Under the pieces are notes generated by a model. It was not told the DNA's origin, searched no databases, and worked only from the letters and a program-made list of their open reading frames with translations. Shown piece after piece: positions 41,130-54,266 of a stretch of DNA of 64,000 bases. Both the position numbers and the translations under genes were made by a program. The stretch's first letter is position 1. Every line of letters begins with the position of its first letter. Source of the stretch: Nematostella vectensis (lineage: Eukaryota > Cnidaria > Anthozoa > Actiniaria > Edwardsiidae); the NCBI RefSeq assembly GCF_932526225.1, contig NC_064034.1:12598887-12662886 (forward strand). Reading direction: 5' to 3'.

Positions 41130-43453
41130 ATGGGTTCTGCTCTAGGAGGAGCTATGAAAGAGACAATGGATGAAAATATGAAGAAAAACCAGGAGTTCAT
41201 GCTAGCCTCCCAGAAACTCCAGGTAAATACAAAGTACATATTAATTAATAAATAGCAAAAATAAAGTGTTGCAAAATATTGCCATCTCAAAATTTTGGAG
41301 TCACGAAAATTAAGTGTAATACGGTATCCAGAGATAGAGGGAAAATGTGCTCCTGATTGAGATGTGCCGACATTAATACCATAGGTTCTGCTAAAACCTA
41401 AAGTTTGAATAAAAAAAAAATTTAAAAAAATAAAAAACAGGAAAACAGGTTCAGACCAAAAGAAAAAAAATGGCTGAGAGCATTTCAAATAATTTCCTAG
41501 CTGCCATCTTGAAATTGGCTAAAAGTTTAGGTAGTTTTTAAACCGCTGGAGCTTATTTCTTGGGTATGCATTGGGTTGATTACTTTAGTCATTTATTCAT
41601 AATTTTCATGACAGATGGCAAGACAGCTGCAGATGCAAAATCTGATGCGTGAAAAGCAGATGTCCATGATGTTGGCTGGATCTAGGGAAATGTTCACATG
41701 GATTGCCTCATTCTACAGTTTAGCAACTCTTGGCATGTTTGCAGGGTAGGAGACTAGCATATGGATGTTTGACATTTGTCTTTATTGATGGTAAATATTG
41801 TGGTTTTAGGAGTTCTGAAGCCTTTGTTCAGCCAAAGTCAGACACAGGTCCCTCTTTTTTGTGTGCAAAAATTTTATGACTTAAAAGTCATGTTACGTAT
41901 AAAGGCAGGAGCATAATGGTTTACAAAGATGACTGACCATTTAACTACTGACATGTATATAACAAAAAAAATACAAGTAAAATTCACAATTAACAAAATC
42001 TGAATAGTTTTACCTAAGTAACTAAGAGGCGCAGCAAAATACTGAATTGGCTATCCAATTGACTGTAAATACTATTGTTTAAAGTGGCTAGTCCTTTGTA
42101 AACCTGTAGTAGCCTTCTTGGCCAGATGGAAGTTTCTCAAAGTTGCCTTTCTCCTTGTTTAATTTTATTTCTCATTATAGTCAACAGTATACTGTAGGCT
42201 TGTTATACAAACTTATAAATTGCTTTTCAGGTTTTTAAGAACTAAGAAGCCGTCTGTAGTAGTACCATTTCTTCCTTTATCATTCATTGTCGCCTATCAG
42301 TATGACTACTGTTATGGACACAAGATAGACAGAATAAGAGGTAATGTGCTGTGAATTTGCCTTGGTGTTGGATTATTAATTTTGTCGCCAATGATTTGGT
42401 TCTGCGAAGCAAATCCAGGGCTGCTAGGAAAGGGGTATTTTTGTCTCATGTGGATGATGAGCCCCAAAATCTTGCGATGACACCTGGTCTTAAAATGTGG
42501 GTGAGCTATTTGAAGTGTCAAATGGTGGGTCCCAATTTTTTCTTCGAATGGATCAATCCAAGCTATACCTAAGTGTTCCAAGTCGATCCGAACCTTTTGG
42601 TTATCTGTCCCTTAAAAAATGTTGATCAACTTCTCTTTTGTTATTGTTTATAATTGAACATACAAAGCTATACAACGGTTTATTTGCAAATAAAATTCAT
42701 CATACACGATTGAAGTCTGATACTTAAAGTTTCCAAATTACTTCCTTTAATTAGCCGATGGGAATCGATTCTTTGTTTGACTGTGCAGTGCAATGCGGGA
42801 ACATATTTTATGCGTGATTGGCATTATTCAACTTGGTTCTGTTGAACCCGGGAACCACCCCTGGTTCTGACACTGAGTGTATAAGTGTATCGGTAAAACC
42901 TCATGCTCTTACCGTTATCAATATCTGCAAACCCAAGGAATGAGTATTTTATTGTCACCCAAGGATTATGACATAATACATTAGTATTGCCCTTTTTTAT
43001 CATCTAATATTCTAAAAATCGAGTCTCGATTGGGACCACATTAATGACCACAAAGTAATGTACAGTAGAATGCTGTTTATCTTGTAAAACGAAAAAGACC
43101 AAAATATTCTTCCTTCATCATAGTGTCGATTCAGGAGAATCTTTTTTGGGGGCTTGAACGTAAATTTCGATTTTTAAAGTCACGGTTACTCGAGTTCAAT
43201 CTGTTTTTGTCTCTGAAGACTCATTAATGTTTTCTTTTGACAGTTGCTTTTGAGAGTTGCATGAAGTAATTTTGCGTTTAAAGAGTTAAGTGTGTGTTTT
43301 TTTTTTATTAAACTCGTGTTATTTCCTCTGTTTTCAGCTGAGGCAGAGCGAATCCTGGAGAAGGAGCACGTTCTTCTTAGCATGCCAGAAGGAATGCCGA
43401 CCTTTGAAGACATTGAGAATGCCAGGAAAGCAGCAGAAGGAGAGGACAAATAA
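41130..43453 (+). CDS. PLGRKT: Plasminogen receptor (KT) homologue, 149 aa, 4 coding exons
   Basis: Exons: 41130-41222, 41615-41745, 42231-42340, 43338-43453 (450 nt). The protein starts MGSALGGAMKETMDENMKKN and continues with the (K)NQEFML, LQ..RQL.MQ..MRE.QM segment, a hydrophobic span (about 59-77), KKP, and a second span containing VPFLPLSFIVAYQYDYCYG, then a charged C-terminus ending in Lys. This is the full PLGRKT (C9orf46) pattern; human is 147 residues. In vertebrates it is a small membrane protein whose C-terminal Lys binds plasminogen. The C-terminal Lys is present here (GEDK-stop). The ATG comes immediately after an acceptor AG (41128-41129), so a 5'UTR exon lies upstream. Confidence 0.95.
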
Positions 43454-43909
43454 GTTAAACGCTTAAAATAACTGAAAGAAAGTTAATGCCTTTCTTTTTT
43501 TCTGTCGCTTGACTAGGCACCGTTTTTACAACTGCTGTTAACTGAAAATATTTTATCTCAAACCTACAGCATAAAATCTTAAAAAGGTAAATCTTAAAGA
43601 GGTAACCAACTGGGTTACTCTTATAATGTAAATTATTAGTTCTCTTTCGAGCAGGGCCGGTACTAAGTGTTACAGATGTCTTCTAGTGTTCGCCAAAAGC
43701 AAACGTTGAGGTTTGCGGTATCGCGATATCTGAGATGCATTTTATTAGATTATTTTGCTACTGTAGTTCCTGTGAAAAATATTGTGATAAGAGGACTTTA
43801 AGACGTCGAATCTAACATTTTTGTACGTAAACGACCTTGTTTGGTCGTGGAGAGGATAACTTGATGATGCTTCCCTCATGAAGAAATAACTGTAGTATCG
43901 CTTGAAGTT

Positions 43910-43915
43910 AATAAA
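43910..43915 (+). terminator. Candidate poly(A) signal of PLGRKT
   Basis: AATAAA about 460 nt after the stop, on the gene strand. It is the first one seen downstream. Confidence 0.5.
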
Positions 43916-46900
43916 AAGCGTTGGCTGTAGAAAAAAGACCACGCCCCCTCAAAACATGTGTGCCTTGTTGATATTTTTTAATGCGTGATATTCGTTTCTC
44001 AGAGAGCTCGTATTTTAACGCCCCCACGCTTATATAGCGTCTCGACTTGAACTTTGTTTGTTTCTCGGAGGGGTACTGTTCCCATTTTCCTTGTTTATAT
44101 AAAGAACGGAAGTGCGTAATTGTCGACATTTAATTATGGAAAAAGTCTTTGATAAAGCTCACCAAATTCGATTAAATCCTGTTTTTGTCATAGCACGATA
44201 AGAAATGCGTGATATAGAGTCCATGTATCAATTACCGATCGCAATATAACGTGTTAACACGATTAAACTAAACAGATTAAAATCGACAATGAGTATTAAA
44301 AAAGAAAAACATCACTCGAAAGGCCCGCCATGCTACAGCAAAGTCAAGATGGCTACATGTTTATCTTAAAAGCATCTACATCAAGACCGCCCCTTTTACT
44401 TTTTCCACGAACGGTAAGCCTTCATACTGATCTGCTTATTTCAAAACCGCGATACGTATATTACCTCTTTTTACACTCGAATGAACTGAAATCGTTTGTG
44501 TGCCTTGCTTGCAGTGCAGAGTTTGATTCTCAACACATGATATCACGCTTCTCTCCAAAACGAAAACGGCTAGATTCCAAGAAAAAGGTATGTGTCAGTA
44601 TAGTCAATTTTTTTCTTGACGTAAAAGATAAAAAAAGCCCGGGATGAAATAAATTAAACGTGTTTGAACCTTTTCAATTAAATATGTATGCTCTCTTGTA
44701 AAAATGCAATATGTTGTATGAAGAATTTAAATGTTCCCTTGAAAGCTGAAAGGGAGGGTGCGTCGGTTTCTTTGCGTGATGAGTAGGGGTTCGGGGGAGG
44801 TAGCGAAGTCGAGTGTCTTCAAACAATACAGACGGAAAGCTCAGACGGAAAGCCCCCCCCCCCCTTCCCCCCCCACGCTGAAACTACACGGTGCGTGGTG
44901 CGTAGGATTTTGGTGAGTCAGCGGAGTCAAGTGTTTCTTAGACGTCTGACGACCATGGACAAGTGCTTAGCTGCCAAATGTCAAAGCATAACCTCGAGGA
45001 ATAACGTAGCTGTTAAAAAAACACAATATGGTGGATAATGATTGTTTTACTTAACCCCCCTCCTCTCCCCAACTCTTACAGCCTACAAGCAGGTTGCGTC
45101 GTATACGTGCTGTGCGTGTGCTTTTTGTGGGAGAGGAAATGGGGGTTTAGTGATCAAACTTTTCATAAAGATAGGAAAGGGTCATTGTAATCATGACCAC
45201 CTTCAACATAGACATCACCATTACTGTATTGAAAATGAGCGTCTACTATTTAATCTAGAATTAATGCTAAAGTAGGAATAATTTTAAGTGCGCCAAAATT
45301 CAATTTACTATACCTTGGGGGAAAGGGGCGTAATGAAAGCTCGTTTTCAACTTTTACACGGCAGAAAAGAAGGTCTGCACATTACAAATGTGAATAATGC
45401 TATAGCGTAGGCTTGTGTTAATATTATATAAGCTCTTGATTGTCTTCCCAAATATTTACGGCTTATAGCGATGTAGTGAGAGGTTCCTAGGAAAATGACT
45501 TTTTAAGGTATGTGAAGCTCAAAGAATGAACATGCTACTAGAATTCTTGGAAATTTCCTAGAAGCGCCCTTGCATTTTCAGGTGTTCACCGTATTTCGTG
45601 TGTTGTCTTTGTTATGTGAGCGATTGAAGTTCGATTGGCCCTTTTTCCAATTGTCAGGGTTTTGTGTTTGTCATTGGAGTGTAAAGCCAATCGAACTACG
45701 AGTCTTTCTGTCTTCTGCCTCCTCTTCATCTTAGTAAAACAAAGTGTTTTGTGTATGCATCTTTTTGCAGTGGCAAATCACGTTCTGAAATCACGTTTGT
45801 TAGTAGGGACCTTAATCACGCGAAATCGAAGAACGCCGCGGACATTGGATTTGCGCTCGCGCCCTTCTCGACGTTTCAACGTCGAGAAGGACTTTACGAA
45901 TCGTTACCATTGCACAATTGCCACGTGACATCTCCTCAACCAATTAAAAGCGTACACTAGGGGTTGTTTCTAGCTCTAGAATTGCCCAGAAGACCGTGGG
46001 AATGAGACAATGTAGCTATGATTTACAGTATGCCCCGTGCTAACATCGCCAGCATAGCTAGCAAAAACAGCCACACTGAAAATTGGCCAAGCGATAACGG
46101 CTCTGTTGATACAGTGCTGGAGTTGCTTTGAGTTTGCTCTCCAATATTTCCCTTGTCTTGGGGTCAACCGAGCATAGCCATGCAATCCTGAGTTAGTACT
46201 TCATGTAGCTATCAATATGGCCAGGGTTATAGGGTTGGGGGTCAGTGTCGAGGACACACTTTATTGAAGACTACATTAAGTACCAGCCAAGTGCTAGCTG
46301 ATGTTGGCGCTCACAAAAGCATAAAACTCTCCGATAATGTTTTTTATTGTTGTTTTTTTGCGACAAAAAGTCGAGAAGGGTTTTTTGTTTAAAATAAAGC
46401 CTTCCTCCTCGACCGCATTGTCATTGTACTTTGTTTATATATTTGCGGAATAATTAAGTTTTTTTATGTTATGAATATCGGTAATCAGACATCGTTGAAT
46501 TGTTTAGGTTTTCTGAATACTTATCATGATATGGGAGCAAGAAGAGCCCGCAATGCTGATTGACAGTCAGCGATATTAATTCACTTTATGTGGTTATCAT
46601 GAATTATTTTTTTCCAACCTCTTTGGCTTTGCTCCTATTGTCAGTATTGGCCTAGTATGATAAAAAGAAACGTGCAGTTAACCGTTGGGCGCTGTTGTCC
46701 ATATCCACAGCAAGTATTTTTTTTTTCTGTTGCGTGTTTTCATAAACGCAAACATAACCACTTTGTCATTTTCCTTCTCTGCTTTCACGTTTTAGATGTG
46801 ATGCATTCGAAACATCTTTTCACATACCACGATAACTTGACGCCAAAACTATCGTTTATAGGTTTTTTTTCTATTTTTTTTTTACAGAATGACTTCCTTT

Positions 46901-49900
46901 TTAAGAGGCATAGGAGGGGAAAACAGCAAACAAGGTAAATCTAGCTTTTTATTATTAATATGCACTTCGTTGAACATCTAGTGGCATAGTTCGCCTCAAG
47001 GCAAACAGTCGTCTTCCCCATACCGAATATGTGTAGCACTTTGGAATAGAAAGCTGTGTTGACATATTCTTCTATATTAATGCCAACTGGTTGTGTGTGG
47101 CATAAACGTTTAAACTAAGACAACCCTCTGCGGCCAACCCGACGAGCTCTTAGTCTCCCCGGCACCCGGTGAAATATCTAAATCAACCCGAACAGTTTCT
47201 TTCTTACCCGACGAGTAAGCTAAGTGACCGGCGGTTTAATAAAATTAGCTGACCCGGTGGAAATTCCAAAGCCGGTAAGTTAAAAAAAAAACGACGAAAA
47301 TCTAGGTTTTGCCGGGTCTGTTACAGAGGGGTGCACAGAGCTCATAGAAGAAAAGGATATGAACATAACCCCTGATATATAAACAGACAACTGTAGAAAA
47401 ATGAAGGAGTACAGGGTAATAACCTGGTTTGGAGAAGGACTTACTTTTGTGAATATATAGACGCGGTAATTTATAAGACAGTGGCGCCAGTTAACATTCT
47501 TATTCTTTTGAGTTTGGTTGTCTTTGAATTACGTATTTGTGTGTTGAACTTTTTGAGGTTTTTTGGGATTATTCGTGATTGATTATCTACTATCGTCCCT
47601 TGTTAGTGAACAGCGGTTTGGAAGTGGTCGCAAGGATTTGTTGGCATATGGAATACTCTTACACTTGGATCTTATATTCGCGATACTGGCAAAAAAACAA
47701 ATGCCAGTGTGGTTTCGTAAAAAAATGCTGTTTAGAATGCTGATAGAGGTAAAGAGTCCTGGAGATAAGAACTTGGATAGAGATTAGAGCATGGAAGGCG
47801 GGGGAGGGGGGGTGTATTATTAATTAATAATACTTTGATACTTTTGTGTCGCGGTAGCTAGGGTACAGATATTATCCAAAGCTTCTCGCGTTAATAGCAC
47901 TTAACCTGCTTTTGTTTATGCAATAAAGGTGAAGCTGAGGTGATTCTCTAAGAGATATGGTGAAATGTCAGACCGATTACAAACGATTGTGGAACTATAA
48001 CGTTATATTTTGTGTTATGCCGTGTTGACCCATTGCCATAGAGACCCCGTTTTTGTTGTAATGAAAAGTGCCGTTGTGAAAAAGATATGTTATGGAAAAA
48101 AAACATTATGCTGCCGTACGACTTTGATTGAGTTTTGTTTCCTTTTTTTATTATTTTCTAAAAAAATATGCTTATACTATACTTAATTTTACTGCCTCGG
48201 GTCTCATTTAGGCAACAGTTTTCACTTGATATTATTGATTATTATCTTTTCATTCCTATTTAGTATAGCCTTTTCAAAACAAAATTGGAAATTAAAGACG
48301 ATAAATATGTTCTTAATTTTTGCTTGTAGATATTTTTTATGTTTTTTTGTATATAAGTCGTTTTATTCTAAGGCGTTTAAAACTCCACATTCCTTTTGGG
48401 GGCACGTTCAGACTAGTACATTCTTGCTGCGCGCTTTTTCTTAATAGCAAGCATGGTGAATAGTATTATCGTATTATCTTATACCTTTCTTGCAATCTTG
48501 TTATTTCGTTTTTTTAAACTAATCTCTTTAAAATGGCTTTGGTGGCTTTGTAAGATATCTCACACGTGCAGACATTAGTCGCCTAAGCAAAAGGTTATTT
48601 TTTTTTATGTGAAACACTTTACGGAATTGTGTCCAGGGTTTTGTCACGAGACTGTTGCCAGGCGCCATTGATGTCATTACATGTCTCTATTTCTTTTTTC
48701 TTCCCTGCTGGAAGGTGATTTAGAGTAAGCAATTAATGCTTTGATAGCTACGAGGTGAGCAATAATGCATTGATAGATAGGAACGGCTAAAGTCGACCTT
48801 TTTGTTGTTTTAATGGCGTTCTTTCTATGTGCATATGAGAAATTTCTGTGTTTTTTTTCCTCTCTTTTTTTCCACATTTTCAGCATTTCAACGAAGATAA
48901 ATGATGAAGAATTTTCTGTTTTAAATTACGCCCTTCGAAAAAAATCGTCGCCACTGTCACTTCTTTCTCACCGAGAACTCTTGCATGTTAGGACTTCACA
49001 TTTTTATCTTATCTCTATTAGAACATTCTCTCACCAGATGCTTATCAGAATTTTCAGAATTGCTTTTTAATTTTCGCCATCCCGGTTCGTGTCCTCTGTT
49101 TTGTCGCTTAAAGGGTCATTGATGCTTCCATGTTTCCTCTTCCCAGGAAGCCCCATTACTTGTGTTGAAGCAATAAACGTAATCCTCGCTTTTTATCGGT
49201 TTAGCATATGGTTGGCTGGTGGCTAGTCAAGCCAACCGCAAAAGCCCTTGCAGTAGAAATCTGCCTGCTAAACAGATGCGCACGCAATGATGACCACTTT
49301 ATTGTGAAGGCAGGAATCTTTGCTGAAAACCAATGTTTCCTTTTTGTCTGATACAGAAATTGACGTTGGCAGATGTGCTTGTGATTGGTTCTCCTCAAAG
49401 CCATTCTGTATTCGATAGTGTGCAACTGAGCTTGCGTTGCTGATTGACTTTGGTTTTCACGTGTTATTCCCTCTAGGTCGGTGGATACAAAGAGGCATGC
49501 ACGGAACATGCATCTTGACGTGACATAATGCATTTTCGCGGGAGTTTTTCCACATTTTGATTGGCTGATACATTGTAAGTTAAAAAAAAAATCTTCAGTA
49601 AATGTTTTCACCCTTTAATGTGCATCGTGCACACCAGATAGAAGTCGCTCTACTCATTCAAGGTTAAGAAGTTCACAGCCTCCGTAAGTTCAATGACATA
49701 TGTGTTGCTAATGACTATTAAATAGAAAATTCAGGTGAGCGTTTAGGACAGCATAAGTCAAAAAGACAATATTGCGGACCTCTAAACTCTTCTAAGGAGT
49801 ATTTACGATTAGTATCTTTGCATCACTGTACAAAGAGATTTATACCAGTCGATTTAACGGCTTGGTTTTTCTGGGCATTTTTACATATGTAGTTGATTAG

Positions 49901-52900
49901 TTTTGCTTTGCTGACGTAGTGTGCGCTCAAAAATCTATCGCTCTCGTAATTTATAAACAGAATAAGGGACCTTGTGTCTTCTTTGGCGGCGTTGTAAGGT
50001 AAGTAGATAGAGTTTGTCACTTTTTAATTCGATCTAAAAAAATTACACCTCTTGTTTTTACTAGAATTTAACTTGAGCTATGCATTTTATTTCAACTTAA
50101 AAATATCGTTACTTTAATGCAAATTTTGGTAGATTATGGATCTGAATAAAAAAACGTTTTCTTAGTTTCCAAAACAGCTGTTGCCTGAGACGAGTTTTTT
50201 TTTCTAACATGGACTTATCGCAGAACAATTCCGATTGTCTGAGCTTATCAAGCTTGCCAATTTGCGGGTAAACGCACCAAAACAAGCCCTCTGTGGCCGT
50301 CCGAAAACACATCTTCGAGGTCGGCCTAAAATGATCTGTCAGCAGTATTAGTGCGTCCCGACTAGTTAATGCGATAGCGACATGTGATGGACGAGAACAC
50401 GTTCAGTGAGCTGTGAGCATCGCTAAATTCGTAATAGTACCAAGAACCCTTAAGTATTGCACACGAAAAAAGGCGCGCTAATAATCTATTTTTGTTTAAA
50501 CACATTAGGGCACACACTAAATAAGAAATATGGAACATTAATGTCAATTTCAAGTAGTGTCTGCGGTAGCTTGCGGTGTCTAAAGTTAAGTTGGAATTTC
50601 TGCAGTTTTCCAGTACGACTTTTTCGAATTAAATTTAATCGCGTGATACTATTAACTTCCATCAATCACTTGGCGTTTCGTAGCGTGACCTAGAATATAG
50701 GCAAGCAGTTTAACGCGACACAATATTGATAGAAACTTATATGATTGCACCTCGATGCCAATTGTGTATACGGGAGTGAAAAAGTAAGGGGGAAAGTTTT
50801 TTTTTTTTTTTTTGCTTATGAGAAATGTCTTGCCTCTTTATTTACCCTTTAAGATGGAAATGTTTAGTCTCCCAGCCTTATGAACTCGTGGTCTAGTCTG
50901 ATTAATACAAGAATAGATCCCGTAAATTAGCCTAAACTCCTTGATGAACTCGCCTTTGAAGATCTGTTATCATGTAATTGAAAAATATACGCGGACTCTT
51001 TATAGCTTTTTTGGCTAAGATAACATTAATTGAAGAAAGATGAGGTGTAGAGGCTATAGAATTTATAACTAACAGCATTGCTATATGTATGAAATATTGA
51101 ATTGTATAAAGTGAACATAGGTTGAAATATAAAAAAAATTTTAGTTATAGAATGACTTCGTAGCTACCACAAATTTAACACAATTTCAATATTTTGCGTT
51201 AATGGAAAATTGCTTGATGGCTTACCAGTGTAAAGGTTATAGACAATATCTGCTCACAGCATTGTTATATATGTGAAATAGAATATTGGTTTTAAAGTGA
51301 GGAAACTTGAAAGTATAAATATCGTCATGTTTGAATGAGTTCGAAGTCAATACAATTCTTTTTTTTTTGTATTAGCTTGCATTATTTGTTGAATATAGAG
51401 AATGGAAAGGCTTAACAGGGGTGAAGCGACCGTCTTGATAAGTGCTGGCGTCCCTACTCTTTCAGCATGTGAAGAATAACATTGCATTGTTTCCAAACTC
51501 TGAAAAATGTGCACTAATTTTAGAGTTGGAGGCTTGCAGCTTCCCTTTGTCCTTGCTATTGGCTATTGGCCCATACCGATGGGTAGTTGGTATGTTTTTA
51601 GATCTCACAGTGAGTTGTATATTTATACATCCAGAGGGAGTGCTTGTAAACACTACACCTGTTCTAAACAGAAAGCACAGCCCAAGCAAAGCACGTTAAG
51701 GATCGTAATGAATCTACTGTTTCCAGGATTTTGGTAGAAGAGGAATGAAAAGAAGACTTCTAATCTGCTTAGAATTGCCGCTGTGAGTATCTTTAGAATA
51801 GATATACTGCACGGCAGTTCTAAAAGTAGAATTTATTGCTGGTTTTCTTTCTACTAGCACTTTCTCTCATTAAGATCTGTGGCTATTTTCCAAGCTCATT
51901 TATCAAAATTGCCCTAGGAACTCCTCAAAAAGATAAGTACAGTAAAATAGGAAAAAGATTGACGCACATTAGGGAATGATGTCAAAATGTGAGATTTAGC
52001 TCTTTTAGAGACTCGATTGCGTGCCAGCTTTTTATAAATTTTTCAGCAATCGATTATAGTGCATTAGCATTCGCTGACGTTGTGTCTACTAATCAGCTAA
52101 GTAAATTGGTTGACGTAGACAAAAAGGCATTTTTTTGTTAAAAGAAAGAGAAATGACCCAACACCCGTGTAGCGATAAACATATGCCACCTTGCTAAGAA
52201 AACTTCTAAATATCCTGAAATAATAATACCCTAAATGATATTAGTCAAATCAAGCTAGGTGTCTATCGCCAAAGCTGCATTCTGATTGGTTGACCTACTA
52301 GGAAGCTATAAGTTATAGCCTATCAATAGCGAAATGAACCGGATTTCAACTCCCCCCCCCCTACCCCCCCCCTCCCCCAAAAAAAAAAAAAAATGTCAAA
52401 TGACCTAACAAGGTTTTGGGCTATACATATTGACCTACTAGGGTGATTTGGCCAAAACAATTATTGGGTCTCATGGACTATTAAATGGAGTCCATTTCAG
52501 CTCGAGAAATAAAATTACAAATACAAAAATTTGCATAGCGCCTATTACCTAGCGTTCTCGTCATGCCAGTAAAAATATTTGAATTATCTTTTTTTTATCA
52601 TTACTTTTTTTTTCTATTTTCCATTAAAAATATGTAAATCCGAACTTAAATTTGTAAAAAAAGGGGGTTATATGTCATCGTTTTTGTTAATGAAACATTC
52701 AATTATCGCTGCACGGGTTGTGAAATCCAATTAACTATCTCTAGTAACATGTAATACTCATTTGCTAAGAGTCCTCCTGCAACTTAAAGTTTGGAAATAT
52801 ATCACTCGCTTTTTAAAATCTTCTAGATCCATCATGATAATATTACATTTTCATCATTTTAGTGTTGTGAACACCTTTTTAGCTTATACTTAAAACATTT

Positions 52901-54259
52901 CCTTATTTTTTGGCTTCCACACGGGCACAAGTACCTTTTTTCTGTTATATTATTTGGCGGCTTTTTGATATTGGCAAATTGGATAAAAAAGGCAGGAAAA
53001 CACTTGTAATATGCTAGCCAATATCCGGGACTTTGGCGCATCACAGAGAACTCCAGGGATACTTTTCTTCCTCTTATTTGCATCGTTCATCTTTATCACA
53101 ATCCAGAATTTTCCTCTAGGATTTCCTTGAGTATCAACTAATGAGCTGTCACCAAAAATACGATTCATGTCGCTAATCGCCTTGGGGCGGAGGGAGAAAA
53201 AATCGAATACCGTTTTTTTTTTCTTTAAGGATGAGGAAAAACTACTTCCCGTGCGTACACCGAGTGTTCCATTATTTTTACACGTAAGCGGACAGTTCTA
53301 AGAATACTAGGCTCTTGTCGATGGAATTCAAATGGCTAAAAATGAGAAAGGAGCTTTGGTTGATTGTCGGCTGGTCTTGTTAGTGTCCAATGACGAGAGA
53401 GTTGACTTTTAAACTATAATATTGTTTTTAAAAGCGTTCTTGTTCCCTAGGGTGATGGCTTTATAATGATACCACAGCCTATCAATGGATCGAGAATGAG
53501 TGTGCTACGATATGAAAAAATAGGACATGGAAAGCCACCGTGTGTAAGCTTCGAAAAAGAACCTACAAAACAATAGGTCAAATCAACCTAAAAAAAAAGA
53601 GAAATATCTTATTTTGTTTATATTACTTTACCTGAAGTGCAGCCAAATCTAATCTATTTAAGAACACACAAATGCTCCTTTTCCCGATACTTCTTTTGCC
53701 ACATCACGCGAGAATTTCGTGATCCCAAAAACAGAAATTATAAACAGATAAAAAAAAATGAAACTTCAAGACCTGTTATGATATTGTGAGTTATTTTGTC
53801 AAAGGAATTCTTAAATCTTGAAGTAACTAGTATTATTACCCCAATATCCGCACCATCCATGTTTCTAACACAGCATGCTTTGTTCCCTTTCCGCATATAC
53901 ATTTCCCCTTATTCACACAGTATTGACACAATAGCAAGTTGTTTGTTTATTTTTCTAATTCCTTCAAACGGGCCCGCGAGCCCCTGACTATATCAACTTT
54001 ATTGCAAGCCCAAATCACCGTGGCCCATTCGAACTTGCCAATTGGCGTAATTAATTAGCGATAAATTCAGTTCATCATGTGGCTAATTTTGACGCAGCTG
54101 GGTCTAAGCCTAGCATGAGAAAAGTACTCGCAGGTTTGCATTGCAAAGATTTAGCACTTCAGAACGAAAAATGGTTAGGATTTCATGGGTAAGAGTGGAT
54201 CACGGAAGCGGTCTTTGTATACAAAAGTGTTTATGGACTTGAAGAAAAGTGAAAATGGG
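43916..54259. other. Gene-poor stretch, about 10 kb
   Basis: I recognise no protein-coding exon, RNA gene or LTR element. It contains C and A homopolymer tracts (about 44845-44872, 52354-52393), a T tract near 50801 and a 28-bp palindrome at 45863-45890. Short ORFs (up to about 136 codons) show no family motif. The stretch may hold regulatory DNA or 5' introns of the GPCR gene. Confidence 0.5.
45863..45890. repeat. Near-perfect 28-bp palindrome
   Basis: CCTTCTCGACGTT, TC, AACGTCGAGAAGG: a 13-bp perfect stem with a 2-nt centre. A related GTCGAGAAGG occurs again near 46370. Function unknown. Confidence 0.85.
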
Positions 54260-54266
54260 TATAAAA
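54260..54266 (+). promoter_or_regulatory. TATA box, probable promoter of the GPCR gene
   Basis: TATAAAA is followed about 70 nt later by a strong donor (AACAGG|GTAAGT at 54339/54340). A matching acceptor (TTAATTATAG) lies at 56798, upstream of the GPCR start. This predicts a first exon of about 54290-54339 and an intron to 56798. Inference from signals only. Confidence 0.5.

Noticed and set aside
44330-44647. 105-codon ORF
   Set aside because: Starts in AT-rich DNA, no domain or paralogue seen; likely chance.
49201-49611. 136-codon minus-strand ORF
   Set aside because: No recognisable domain, no splice partners, composition like flanking DNA.
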